Positions 24,453-39,040 of a stretch of DNA of 64,000 bases are shown piece after piece. The position numbers were made by a program, and so were the translations under genes. The stretch covers positions 186,001 to 250,000 of the forward strand of contig WBMZ01006410.1 in assembly GCA_013400975.1 (NCBI GenBank), written 5' to 3'. This DNA comes from Atrichornis clamosus. Its lineage: Eukaryota > Chordata > Aves > Passeriformes > Menuridae. Within the stretch, counting starts at the first letter, position 1, and each line of letters begins with the position of its first letter. The notes under the pieces are model-generated. The model searched no databases. It was not told the DNA's origin and worked only from the letters and a program-made list of their open reading frames with translations.

Positions 24453-27400
24453 GCATTAATTAGCTACTAATATCCAAAGGATACCCTTACAGGAAAATTC
24501 CTTTCCAGGGAAATTGTTACTGCTGTGTGTAGATATTATTTGGGACGTTTTTCCTTAGTACCAAAAACTCGTTTTATTTTTAATAAGTACATGACAACTA
24601 CAAAGACTGCTTCCAGTAAGGTATAACAAAGCTAAAATCTTATTTGTAGCAGTTTAAGTTGAAAAACAAATGTATTTTTCATACTTTCTTTTGATAGGTG
24701 ATCACAGTCACACTTTTGGAGTTTTGAACAGTTACCATATGTTACTTTTGTTGGTATCATTGTCATAGTGCTTTGATAGCTAACGATTCATCTTCTACCA
24801 TTAAAAAAAAAAAAAAGCAAATGTCTATTTAAAATACATGTTATTAAGTAGCTGGAAATAGGTGTATTAATTTGATTCTATGTAGGGAGATGCCTGAGGA
24901 GGACTGAATAGAAACAAATCTGTAAACTGTGTTTCAAATGAGAAGGTATGGAGCAAAGCCATCATGGAATTTGATAATATTATAAATTTCTGTCTAGTGA
25001 CAGGTCTTAGACATTTGAAGTGTGGAGTTTAAGGACCTAAATCTGAACTTAACAATTTTTAAAGCTTTTGTTCATCTTTTATCTATATTCCAGAGACACC
25101 TCAATCTTTGGCGTTTAAGTTCCTCATGTTGGCATACCAAGAATCGCCCTTTCTCTTTCTTTGTGTTTCACAGAACAAAGCAATTGAGGATTCATCAGAC
25201 CTCTTGCAATTAAAGCTGATATATGCTATTATATGGAATCTGATATTTAGCTTATGTAAGGATCAGCATGTAACAGTCAAGTAGCCGGCTTGGAAATAAG
25301 TTAATTACTGTTTATTACTGTGCCACTGTTTCAATTTATCTACAATTACAATCTCAATAATGATTTTCAAGATTACCTTGGTCCGTGTACCATTACCTTT
25401 CAAATGTGAAATATGTATTTGAAAGCTGAGCAAAGTTGGAAAATACAATGATTTAACATGCAGTTGCTTGCATCTTTCAATTCTTCATCAATAGATAGAT
25501 ATTCCATAATCAGGGACAGAAAAATGTTTATTTTTTAAGAAAATGTAAGTGAGGTGAAGAAGCTATAAGCATGGTTTACATTTTTTCATGGTTATGCTCA
25601 GTATGGAAACAGCTGGGTCTAAAGAGAATTATTAATCAAAAATTATTCTGTTAATTTCATAATAGCTACTTTAAGTAAGCTGAAAATCTTCATTAAAAAT
25701 GTCTTATTCTTGTAGAAATTCTTACTGATTTAAGTGAAGTCAGGTTTTCATATTTTTTGTGTGTTTACTCGGATTTTTAGATTTTTAAATTTTACAGGGA
25801 AGTTAATATAAGAATGAGAATTCAGCCTTCAAGGTATGTAGTTATGGTGGTTGGAAATGTTGCTTTTGAACAATTTTCACAGGTTTTGATAGAATAGAAT
25901 GTAAAAGAGGGAGAATAGATATGTCAAGATTTTAACAGTGTAGGTGTGTGTCTGTTGTTTTTCTTACTTTTCTGAGGAATACTAAGCAAAAAGGTTTTGA
26001 AAAAGTGATTCAGAATTTTCTAGGTAAGATTCCATTCTCTCTCAACTTTTTATTATCTAACACTATTTAAGAGTAAAACTCTTGTTACAGCAAATCCATG
26101 AGCTTCACTAGCAATGCAGGAAAGTATTGTCATGTCTTTGTGATGTTTTTAAGTGCAGTGTATTGCATGGACTGTATTTGTTCTGTGAAGCAAATCACTT
26201 CTATTAAACTGCTCTTTGCCCAGCATGTCATCCAGTACTCAGTGAATTTTCACAGAAAATGATTGTATTAGTCCTTTAAGTCACAAAAGTTGATAATGCT
26301 ATTTGTCTGAATGGAGTTTATAGTTTGAGAGAGATGTATTTATAAGCTTCCTAATTAGTAGCTATATTAATGGGATTTTATGCTTGGAGGCGAGAGGAGG
26401 AAGGAAAGGCAAACAATGGTCAAGTGACAATGGTTGATATCTTGGTACCTAAGGTCGTTTGAAATTTACATGTTTAATGCTCCCTTCAATCCATGTAGCA
26501 GTTCAATTTTCTACTTTTCCAAAACAAATGAAGGAGGAAAAAAAATAATAAACACACATATAAGTCAAGTCTCATACTTAGGTTTAAATTAATCTCACCC
26601 AGCATGAGACTATTTGAATTTCATTTATGAAAACAATTTTTGTATTCAATTGAAGGAAATCATATCTTCCAGAGAGCATTTAATCTCACTGTAATATAAT
26701 TCCTCAAAAGAGGTCACATCAATCTGCTATCTCTTTCCAAATCCTAAGGGAAAATATTCAGGTGTAGGCATATGGTGATGGACAAGATGTCCATGAGCAA
26801 GATATCCAGTTGTGGCTGTTGTTGTTGTTTTTTATTTGATTGGAGGCTTTTTTTGATCTTTTATTTTTAACTTTAATGAACATTAATGATGTTGAAACAC
26901 TCTTTCACCTGTTAGTTAAATAAACCCTACACTATTACTGTAGCATTAATAACCATGTAACTTTAGGCTGAGATACAAATAAGAACCAAACTTGAGCTTC
27001 TGTCTTTATGATTTCTGCCTCTTTCTTATTCCTGAAATAAATAATTCAATTCAGATGCCAACGCCCTCTACCTTCTGCTAGCTTTGGTGATGAAAGCATG
27101 GTACTTTTGGAGTGCCAGCCAAGACACCAGGTTCAGGGTCTGCTATCCCTCTCATGCTTCACAGCTCTTATTGGCTATTTTCAGCTTATGATGTAGTATA
27201 GTTTACTGTAAAAATGCTTTCTAAGCATGTTTTATGGACCCCGGGTAGGCTAATGTTTGCCCTAAGTGAATCACCAAACAAGTTAGTCCTTACCTGACCT
27301 CTGTTTCTTTCAGATTAGAGATAGTAAAAGTAATATAATGACCATGTTTTAATAGTTTATTTCCCATTCCCCTTTCAGTGCTTCAGAGAGACCAATTTAA

Positions 27401-28328
27401 AGCATCTGTTTCTCTCCCAATCTCCTCATATACATATGCAACCTTTTCATCTATTATCTTTAACTTGACATAAGAACAGAGAGCTCTCATCTAAGCCTAA
27501 AGCAACAGTTTTTCTTGCAGACTCTGTAGAAGAGTAATCTTTGAATAGCTGCAGGAACTTTCAGATTCTTAATCATATTCATAATGTTCCTGTTTACCAT
27601 TTGGAGGCTTAAAATGGTAAAAGTGGAAAGCTATAATTTTGTATTTGCTAAGGAGTTCAACTGCTTAGGGCCAAGAAGTTGTTTATGATTTTTACCTACG
27701 TACATCTTTTTAGAGGAAAAAATATCACAGAAAAATGAGAGAAAAGCATGTAGGTAGAATGTACAGCTTGGTTTTAAGTCTCTGTATCTAGTTTGTCTGA
27801 GTGTGGACATATACAAATGAAGGTGGCAGTTCTCTGAGAACTCATATTAACTTAGATGACATAATGAAAACTTATCCCTGCACAGACTTACTCCCATATT
27901 CTGGAAATGTTTATGGAGGCTGTCACTCTTCAGTGCACCTTTTCGACTACAGGAAAAAAAAAAAGAGATTACTATAAGATATTTTTCAACCATAGAAAGT
28001 CATTTTTTACTGTGAGATATATAAATAAGAACTCCTGAACCCTATCTCCTTTTCTTTTTCCCCTCTATTTTTTTCTTTTGGAGTGCTTCCATGGGAACTA
28101 CGATTGTTCTAACATTTATGTATTAAAGATATTCTCTTCAGTTCTTTGTCATTCTTACGTACACTTATTTTCTAGATATTGTTGATGCTGATTTTAATTT
28201 TCTTGGTTATTAGTACATTTAACCTATTTTAACAATAAATTCTATGTTCTTATATTCCTTGACTGCTTTTGATTTCATATATCAAGATAAAAATAACATG
28301 AAAACTATCCAGACAAAGGGAGTTTAAG

Positions 28329-28370
28329 GGTGGGGGATTTTTTTTATATTGGTTTGGTTTAGTTTTTTTC
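28329..28370. repeat. T/G-rich tract
   Basis: GGGTGGGGGA, a T8 run, and GGTTTGGTTTAG followed by T7. Same compositional class as the tracts at 5071 and 24391. Confidence 0.7.
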
Positions 28371-29903
28371 ATCAGAAACTTTTAATTTACTTCAGTGAAA
28401 GTGGAATTATCTGAACAAAATGCTCTCAGAGATATGAGAGTGAATTTCATTCAGACAAGGATTGTTTCTTTACAGACAGCAACAAAATGATAAACCTCTA
28501 AACATATTGACTTGTGTCTTCCTGTCATTGTAAAATAAGTTAGTCCACTCAGGTCCAAGATTTAGGACTTTTGGTGTTACAGATGTATTCATCAGCGCTG
28601 TCCTAATTAATTCTTATAGGCTTTATATTAATTGAATCAGTTTACTGTTGCTTCTGACTTTTATCAGTGCATTCTTAAGAAACATGTTTGTTTTTCCCCA
28701 TATAAGTTTTTAAGACCATAAGTTGTTCCATGTTTCCCCAAAGTCATTCCAGAAACAAGAGTGCTCCATTTAAGTATTCTTCTGTAATCCAATACAGCAA
28801 GCAAAGCTTTTTAAAAAAAAAATCAAGAGAAATGAAACAATAAATAGAAAATTATGAAAGATCCTTAAAAATGAAAATTTTGATGGAGTGTTTAATTTTC
28901 ATTGTATTGACATTAAACTGTTTTCAATGGGGTAGTAACTGACATGTCATATTTACATTTTAACCTGAGAGCAGAACAAGACTGCAGTATCTCACACAGT
29001 CCTGCCTGCCAGCTCCCATCAAATATTGAGTTTTCTATAGGTCATTGAGTTGTGTGGGCTAAGAGCAACAACAAAATATTGTTTGTTAACATATGTGTGA
29101 AATGAATGCTGCTTTCTGCCATGTTTCTCTCTCTTTTGCTCCTTTTGCACAGAAATGTTTTGGCTGTGATTTCCTCAGCTAAAAAATGTTGCCTTCTGAA
29201 TATCTCTTCTTCACTTAAATTCAGAAATCATCCTGTGTTTGTATGTTCAAATACATGAAGGCTGCCATAAATACTCATTCAGATGTATAATTTATATACA
29301 CAGTAAATGTAAAGGAATGAAGAAAACAAAACAAATATAGAAATAGGAATTTGGCTATTTCACCTCTCACCTGTCTGAAGACATACAGAAATGGAAATGT
29401 TGACATTTGAGCAAATACATTTTTTACTCCAACATGCTTTTTCTGGAGCCTTCTAAATGAAAGAAAAGTATTGATGTGTAGCTTTTTTCGGGTTGTTTTT
29501 CTCCTCAAGATGCACTAACACAATATCATTTTCATTCCATTTGAAATTTATTTCATATAACTCTGTATATTGGCTTTAACATTCTAAGCTATTAGTGCTC
29601 ATTTAAAGAACAGCACCATTCAAAATGTCACCAGTAATGGGTAGTTATGACATTCATAACGATATTTTCTTAAAATGGATAAAAATGACTTGACAAATTG
29701 AATGCATTCTCTCTGTGTATTTGCATTTGATAAATACAGCATTTACAATATGGTCAAGTAATGATTCAGCTTCGATCCCCTAGACAAAGGAGTAAGATTA
29801 TTCGTAGCAAGTGCTAATTGATTATTCTTCTGTCTCTATGACTTTCATGCTGAAACATTCCTGGCAGACTATGTAAATATTGCTAAGGATAAGTTATTTC
29901 ACT

Positions 29904-29927
29904 AATTCTACCAGGAATTCTACCAGG
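29904..29927. repeat. 2 x 12 bp tandem repeat
   Basis: AATTCTACCAGG occurs twice, exact and head-to-tail. A short local duplication with no further context. Confidence 0.9.
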
Positions 29928-30179
29928 ACTAAGGAGTCTGAGGGGAAAATTAGCCATGTAGATTTGAGACCATGGGAGGAAAATTCTTCTAACATTAATT
30001 AAACCTCTTGATGTTTAAACTTGTATGGTGAAAAAGGAACAAACAGAACTAACAGCAGCTCTTGGAAGGTCTCTAGTCATTTAGAAAATTATGCATTAAA
30101 GATCATTAGAGAATATGAAAATACACATTTTGTGTGGAGGTTATCCAGGAAACTACTAATGACCCATCGTCTGGACAGG

Positions 30180-30217
30180 AAAAAAACCCCAAAACCACAA
30201 ACCAAGCAAACCCAAAG
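30180..30217. repeat. A/C-rich tract
   Basis: A7 then CCCCAAAACCACAAACCAAGC and further CAAACCC units. Same class as the tract at 20191. Confidence 0.75.
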
Positions 30218-32210
30218 CAGCTGTACTAGGAATAAGATATAGCACAGTCTTTGGCCAAGAGATTATTATTGGGAGCATGGTATAAGATATTAAACTTACA
30301 ACTGAAGTTTGCAGTTTCATATCTCTTAAGCATCTCACTTGATACTCTCTGTCTAATGTAAGAATGAGATTCCTTTACCAAAAAAAAAATATTTTTTTCT
30401 TTGATTAAATATTCATAAAGAGGACCTAGAATATCTGCTTTTCTCCTAAGAACTGCAGACAAATAAATCACTTCATTCTGAAGTTAAATCTGCACAAAAA
30501 AATGGAAGTTCTCAACAGAGGTGCGCCTAGAAAACTAAATTCTAGATTTTGTCTCTGTTGTTAAGTAAATGTTTGTCTCTAGAATTCAGAATTCTGGACC
30601 ATATTTTACACCATATTTGTTGATACTCTGTTTACTACTATCTCCTAAGGTAGCTATTTAAAAGTGAATAATTATTTCTTTGGCACATCAGGGACACCAG
30701 TCCTGTTAGATGCTTTTTAGTGAACTCTGCGAATTTAGAAGTTATTGACAGCATGTCATCTCTTAAACTGACAAGTCACTGGAAAGGAAAGGTCCAAGAG
30801 AGCAAAAATCTGATGTCCTTTTCCATTCTCCATCAAGTTAATTTGAATAGAAGAAATTAAGTCTTCTAAATGTGACTATATACCACACATGGTGTAGAGC
30901 CCAAAGAGCAAGTCAACAGGTCTTACTAATTAGTTTTGAAAGAAACAAATCATTAAAAAGGAGTTGTATGGATTCCTATCATTTATCAGCAGCTGAAGGA
31001 AGTGATCCAGAAACAAAAGGGAAAGAATCGTTCAGGACCATATTTCAGTCCCTTGTCTGAGCAGCAGAGTTTCTGGGGTGCAGAGAGAACTCAAAGGGTG
31101 CTCAGATCTTCCTGTTCTTCCACCTTCTCTTCTCCCTTTTATCTGAACCCATGATATTGCTTATGGTCTCATATGCATCATGGTGACATTATTAACTATC
31201 ACTAGACTATTGAAAATCCTTTTGAGAGAAGGGTGTGATGGCTAACTGTGGATCCATTTGTCTTAGTTATTACACCTTAAAAAAGGGTCAGTGAACACTG
31301 CTTCTCTTCTACTTTTAAAGGTAGTTTTGGTCAGAGGTGTCAAAGAAAGGCTACAAGAATCATTTCTATCAGACCTTTTGTTCACCATGCTCTCATGCAC
31401 ATTTGCTATATCCTATCCCCCTTTTCTATTCTCTGCTGCAGCTCTTACTCCTGTCATGCCCTATTCTTGTCCTCAACCTGTCAGTCAGAGACAGATCTCT
31501 TCAGACTGCAGCACAGTATTAACTCTGTATGGTTAAAAATTAAATTTTAGAAAGGTAAGTAGAGAAAATATGAAAAATTCTTTATAAGAAATAAATTAAA
31601 ATCCAGTACAGTTTTCTAAAGGCCTCTAGAAACCTGTATCCAGATGGAAAATTAGAGTTACATCATTTAATAAACTTTTATTCTGTGTATGGTGTATTAC
31701 TAGTTGTGACAACTCCTGGTTTCATATTTATGTTTCAAAGTCAAAATATGAATGAAATTATCCACATTTATAGTCATGAAGATGAAAGTAATTGTACCAA
31801 TGCAAGAGGAATGGATTAGTTATTATATTTCCCTTTTAATAAATAGCTTCTATGTTTCTGTGATTTACTCTGTGCTTTCATGAAAAAACAGGTACCTCAT
31901 TCAGCCTAACATTAGGCAGTATTTGTCATTCATGACTTTCCAACTTTTATGATTAAACTAAACAAATAATTAAAATAAGCTTTGTATCATGAAATGCATT
32001 TATTCTACTAAGCATTGCTAGTGTCTTGCACAATAGCCTTTTTAAGTACTAGAATTTTCATTCCTGAAAAGAAATAGGCCTATTTATGTTTCAGATGTCA
32101 TCATCACCAAAATTAAATCCCATATTAGCTTTGAAGACTAAGCTCCAGTCATTTCTGCATTCCTCCTCTGCCTTTGTAAGTGCAAAATCACATAATTAGT
32201 TATATTTTGG

Positions 32211-32250
32211 AAAAAAAAACCCCAAAACCAAACTATAAAAGCAAACCACC
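32211..32250. repeat. A/C-rich tract
   Basis: A9 followed by CCCCAAAACCAAAC and a CAAACCACC end. The A-run followed by C-rich units repeats the pattern at 30180. Confidence 0.75.
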
Positions 32251-35200
32251 AACTTGTTATCTGAGCCTTCATTGTATTGATTGATTGAGCTCTTTGCATT
32301 TATGTTTGCCCAGATGTTAGGTCACTTACAGAACCTAAAATAATTTTTAGTTGCATGAGGAAACCTGCTCTGGGAAGATGGTTGTTAGCTTAGTTGTACA
32401 CCAGAATAATAACTTATTAATTTGCACCATGACATAACATGCAAATAAAACAAAACAAGTAGTTATGCCCAACTCTATAAAACCAAAGAAAGACTTCCTT
32501 TTTTTAAGAAAGTATTTATGTCAGGCCTTTAATATCGAAGAATTAAATTTAATTTTGCAAGATCATTTGATTATGAAACTGTAGTGGGAAAATATAATCC
32601 ATGTCTTCAAGCAGGTCATTGTGAAACGGTGGAGCAGTAGATTTAGAATATGAGGATATGCACTAACAGGCACATCCTGTCAAACACAGATGAGTAATAT
32701 CTGCACATGACAGTAAACAATCAAGAAATCAAACTCAGTATTGCACATAAGTGAAGATAAAAAAGCAAACAGAACACTGTTAGTGTTAAACAGGAGGATA
32801 GAGTGCAGTGCAGGAAAAATTATTTTAATGCTCCAAGGGGCTTTTAAGATTGTGTTTGGACAGCTGTTTGCAATTTTGAGCACATGTATAATTGGAGGCC
32901 TTAAAAAAGACAGAGAGATTAAAAGGTTCACAATAAGCCAAAGTAGAATGACTCATGTTCGGAGGATTCACATGTGCAGAAAGCCTGGTTAAACTGAGAC
33001 TAAACTAAAAGCTGCTTAGTCAAAGTTATTTTTCAGGTTTCTAATGTGCTGTAGATGGTGAGAGTGAATGTACAACAAATCTTATGATAGGGTTGTGGTG
33101 AAAGGGCTAGATACCAGATGATGAGTGTTAAAATGTAATGCCTGGTCGTGTTGTACCCTCAGATTATTATAAATAGTGATAAATATGGCTTGGTTTGGTT
33201 TCCATTCATGCAGAATATTTCAATTACAAACTACAAAGCAGCTTTTTGTATACATGTGTATGCATGTAAGTAACTTATTATTTATGCTTTCCATAAAAAC
33301 TAAAGACGGGTTGAGACGATCATCATTATTCAGTGGGTTAAGAATGGGCTGGTCACACAGTAAGACAGAGTCACCATTGTGAAAAGCTTATAGAAAATAC
33401 CAGTCTGCATTGCTAATTTATGCAGGTGCTGCTGCATATTTAACAGATGCGTACACAAGGCAATGTTGAGTTGATGTAGCTAAGTTCCTTCAGGAAACAT
33501 GGATGGGGTGTTGGGACCTATGTTGCTACCCTCAAAGGAACTTTAAGGTGGAGACCTCTCATACTACTTGGGGAGCTGAAGTGACCATTTTTGGCTGAGC
33601 TGTTGGTGTGTGTGTGTGAGGCTTGCTCTGAGCATGTCTCTGAACAGGTTCTTAGAATGAGTATTTTGGGATGGAAATGGATAGTAGGCAACCTCAACTT
33701 GGCATATGCAATACCAGAACTTCCTTTATCTAAATAGCGTTAGCAATCAGATTTAACTCTGTCAGAAAAAGTCATGATTTTTTTTTCATGTACTTGCTTT
33801 CATACCCAAACTGCAGGTGAATTATCATTTCAGTGGTCAGACCCCACTGATGTGTATTTTTATATTCAGTATTCCCACCATTTCCCCAGGACCATCCTCA
33901 ATGTAAACTCAGAGGATGCACACAGAACCAGGAACTCAAGGAACGAATCTATTCTAGAATCAGAATAGAAAGACATCCAGTGGCACTCTGGTATTGTTCA
34001 GTCTTTACAGTCCAATAAATTTGTTTTCCGAGTTGATGGAAAATCCCCTTACATTAGGATATAATGGAATATAACAGCAATAGCTGAAATAAGATGTAAG
34101 GAAATAAGCGGTGAATGTAGGGAAGAATTCTTTCATTGTTGGTTAGTTTTTAGTTAGTATTGTGACATACAAACAAGATTTTCTCATTCCAGACAGTGTC
34201 ATTCTTGTTTCTGTTAGCTTACAGTATTTATCCTTCCTTGCTCCTTGCAAGTTCGCTATTGCTCCCTGTGCATCCTGGCATTATAACATTCTGCCTCATT
34301 TTTCATTGGTATCAGACGTTTAAAAACCACCCTGCTTCTGGAGGCTGTCCTGTTTAATAGCCTTTTGTTGCCTTGCTGATGGTGTCACATTGGATTACTT
34401 GCTCTATTTTCTGTCTGTGATCCTAAATGAAAACACTGTGCTAAAGACTAAAACAATTTGTGTCCTGCTCAGACCAGTTTAAAGATACGGTCTTGAGTTT
34501 GGCTTGTTGGTTTCTTTAATTTTATTTGAACAATGTTTTTAAATATTTATGCAGGCAAATATTTTTCTTTATAAAACTGGCTATACTTCAGGGGACCAGG
34601 GTTAAAAATGGTGTGGCTAGACCTAAGGCCAGTTTGAAAGAGGGTTAAAAAGTACATGTTTGATGTCTTAAAAACTATTTGTCTGATAGTTTAGCTAGTT
34701 TCAAAGCAAATGCTGTGTCTCCTTTTGTACAGCTTTGAACAAAAAAACAGCTTCTAGGCACAATATCATGATTGTCCCGAGGGAATACTCCATTTCAAAA
34801 TGGTGATGGTTATAGATTTTGTGTTTTGATTTGGTCTCTTGATTGGTTTTGCTTTCAAGATGATAGTGTCAGTCACTGCTGAAGACAGACCATTGACCTA
34901 GGTGAACCACTGGTTGCTTTCAAGTGGTGTGAAATTCCTGTTTATACCCCAGTAGTGATGCAAGGATGTTTTTGAATGCATTATTGCTTGACTGTCCTGC
35001 ATTTTAGACTGGGTATTTTCATGGAGAAATGTCATCATTTTACATTTGAGAGAATGGAATTAGATATCTCTGGCTGTGGTTCTTTGGGGATTATTTTAGC
35101 AAACTGTTGTTCTTTGGAGATCTGAAGAGGTTTGAATGGTATACACAGATCTGGGTGAGAGAGATAAGCAGACAGAGAAAGGGATGAAATCATCAAAAGT

Positions 35201-38200
35201 GCATGATAAATGTCCGATTTTGAAATTTATTACATGGGCCTTGTAATGGTCTTTATCTTGTCTGGAAAACCAGCAAAATGCTTAAGTTACAGGACTATTC
35301 TTCCCCTGCAATCTTTATTGCAATTTTCTTACAAGCTTTCTCAGGAGCCATTTCCTGTTTATTTCAGAGTGACTATATTTATTGCTTCATATGAGGATCA
35401 TATGAGCTGTGGGGTTTTTAATTTCAATATTGATCTAATTTCAATGTGTAGAACATCCCAGTTCCCAGTTCTTAGTTCCTGAATTCCAGGAAAAGTATTT
35501 GGAAACGAAGTCATATACTGCAATCAAAATATTAAAAAGTCTATTTTTATTTCTCTTTTTATTTCATGACTTTTTCATCAACTTCATACTCTTGCACACT
35601 TATATGCTTGAATCTACATATTTTAATATCTACTGGGCAAATGTAATTTACTATTTCCTCTTATTTTATAAACATTTTTCTGAGTGTTTTCTGACATTTC
35701 AAGTAAATGCCTACATTTAAGAGAAATCATTGCCTATCCATGATGAGTCTTATGTTGCTTGGTGTTAAGTTTCGCTAAGCACATAATTTTATTCAAGCTT
35801 TAATCATAAACTAAAAATCTGTGAAATAGCCAGACTCAAGGAAGACACAATTATCCATCAGCAAGTGATTTCACTGTAGTTATTCAGTGCTTTCAAAACA
35901 ATCAAATTATACTAAGACTGGGGAGGAGTAAATATGTTTCAGCTATACAGTAATTTTTAACCACAGTGTACTAATAAGCATATCAATAAAAAGTTGCCAG
36001 TAGTGAAGTAATTGTCTAAGTGTCTCCAAAACCCCAATGATTTAGCAGTCAAGAATGTTTAAAACACCATTTTTATAGGATAACCATAATTAGAGAATAA
36101 GGGATAGCTTTGAAGAATTATAAATGTCAAGTTGTGGATATCAAAGACAAAAAGAAAATGAAAATTTAATGAGTGCTTAAGAGATGTTCATTAGGCCTCT
36201 CTCCTGTCAAACCGGACGTGTTGGGGAGTGCTGTTTCTCTCATCTGAAAACAAGGATGATTAAATTCTCACTTGTGCACTTCAGTCAAACAGGACTGCAC
36301 GACATTAGCAGAGGGCTGGTGCTGAGCAGCACTAGGGGCTCTGCAGCGCTGTGGTTGCCCTGTGAATGGTCCCTTCCTCCCAGACAGCTCAGCCATTTGA
36401 ATCCTTAATATCTTTAGGGGGGCTCTTCCTCATTTAAAAAAATGCACTGTGAAATTACTGCTGCATAGCGGACCTGCTACCTGCTGTAAGCATTTGTATG
36501 TTGCTTATGAACAACATCCGAAAAAGCATTAGTTTTTACATTTATGACCAAATTGCTTAAACTGCCAAAGGACTAGTTTGACTCCTAAGTAGTTCAGCTA
36601 GTCAGACACCATACAAAAGGAAATTCTGTAACAGTTTGTCAAGAAAATGTTTCTGCTCTGACCACTTTGCTCCCTCCTTCTTTGCACTCCATCAATATTG
36701 ACATTATCTTCCATTTGCACAGTTTGGGTAAAGAGCAAATTTCACATACATAAAGTAAATCTTTAACATTGTGTAAAATGATGGAACAACATATATCTCA
36801 GTAGTTTTAATTTTGTAGGCAATAGGGCTGTTTGCCAGCCTAGCTGCACAGTGTGCATCCAGCAAATTAGAATGCATAAAAATATGTCTTCCTCAGAGAT
36901 GTCTGAAGGCTATCTCAACTTCGAGCGGCTTTTGTGATTCTTTGGGAAAGAAAGAATATAACAGATGTGATTTTGACAAAATGATAAGTGACTGCATAGT
37001 GAAAAGTTCATGGGAATTAATGCCAAGTCTTCTATAAAATCATCTAATAACAGAAATGAGGTAAAACATTCTGTTCAGTGTGCTTCTATTATTCCAGACT
37101 CTGAAAGTGCTGATACAGGATTTAATTATCTATATACACGTGTACAGAGAAAAATTATTATTTTATTTCAAAATTGGTTTCATTTTAATTTAACTGTGTA
37201 CTTGTATTATGTTCAGTGTGATCATTCTTTGCAGCAAAATAAAAAAAAAATATTTGAATAATTTTATTTTCATTAAAAATGTATACTCTTTAACGTTCTT
37301 CTTATCTATTTGCTTTAGTATTTGTCATCTCAGACCCCAAACATTTAATGATCTCATGAAAAAAAATCACGGAACCTAAATTCCAGACTGATCCTCCAGC
37401 TGTGATACAACTCCCGATGGGAATATGAGATAACCAATATTAGAACAGTGTAAATGTTTCAGGCAACACAAGTTACCTCAGAAAGTTTAAAATATAGTTT
37501 GTTTTTGATACGTTTGTTGAGACAGTCTCAATTTAGTCTAGGAAAGATATTATAGTCTCTTTACACTGAAGAGATAGTGCTTTGTTTTAAAATGACAGGA
37601 ACAGTACCACAATATTATTTGTATTATAGTAACAGGTATACCGTGGATAGGTAATTAAAATAAATACTCCATTCCACAGGCATCAGTAGAAAACTTCCAG
37701 ATATTTCAGAAATGTATTTTTAATAAGAATTTACTTTGATTCATGGAAATCTTTGTTTTTATATCAGTTTATGTTGGTTTATATCACTTGTATTGGCATA
37801 TAAAATATATATATAAACTGTTTTACCTTCTGAGTTTCAGCTTGCTTGGCCATGACTGATTGCTAGAAAGTACAACATTCAATCAAATACTTCCAGGCTA
37901 AGAAAATGGCTACATTATGTATGCCAGATTAACATTTTGATTCCTATATCCACCATCAAAAGCCAGATTGTAGCATGTGTCAGACTTAAATGCATTTTTT
38001 ATTTTAAACTGAGCCAATTTGGTTTTTAAGACCCACTGACAGTTCTTGCAGTTCAGTGTAATATCTGACCACTTTCTCTGTCAAAAGTGCACAGACTGAA
38101 TTAATGACTTTACCTCTCTCTTTGAGTGATTAAAATATCCATGTGTAGATAATGTAGGCAAAATAACATCACACACAATGCTGAGACTAGATCAGTGTGG

Positions 38201-38987
38201 GGGTTTACTGCCAGAGTTAGCTTGGTCACTTCAGGCAAGCAGTAGTACAAATAGGTTGAAACTCTAAGGAAATGTTGTTAGCTGCTTCTGAAGTTAAAAA
38301 CATTTTGCCAGGAGATGAACGCAACTGGTAAATCCTTCTGGCATAAAAGCAGAGATGCTATCCTTGTCAACCCCCATTGTCTGCAAAAAGTAAAAGCATG
38401 CCCTCCAAGTATATATTAGGCATGTTCTTTATTATTACTATGCTCTAAATCTCTTTAATGCTGATTACTTTATGCTATCTTGTCCAGTTGTTTGTAAGAC
38501 CATAATGAACCTCAAAGTATGATTTATGTAAATGTAATGGATTGAAAAGACTACTGTTCATAGGACTTCAGAATATATTCACTATGAAGAGAGTCAGCAT
38601 GTGCAAGTCATTATTTATGGTGTTCCCATGAAATCCCTTCACTGGATCTGTAGGAGAAGCATGGTCACTGTATTAAGAGTTGCTGTGTATAGAGAAGAGC
38701 TTGACATCTGTTATTCATTAGAGTGGAAGTGGAGAGGGCATCTGGAACTCCATGCATGATAAGAGGTAAATATTTTAGTTGGACAACACACTTACAAAAG
38801 CTACTGGAATACTGGCTTCCAAGGGGCAGGAGTTTGGAGTGTATATGATTAGTGCAGTATTATTTGACCACTTTCTGGAAAAAACAAAAAAAATCCATGA
38901 AATTTTTAAGCCATCAGTGGAAAAAATGAACCTTACTTACTGATATGCCTGTTGTGAGAGACTAATTTTTGACAGATTAAAGCAGAG

Positions 38988-39040
38988 AAAAACGAAAAAA
39001 CAAACAAACAAAACAAACCAACCCCCAAACCAAACCCAGC
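38988..39040. repeat. A/C-rich tract
   Basis: AAAACG, A6, (CAAA)n, then CCAACCCCCAAACCAAACCC. The longest clean A/C tract in the window along with 20191-20265. Confidence 0.8.
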
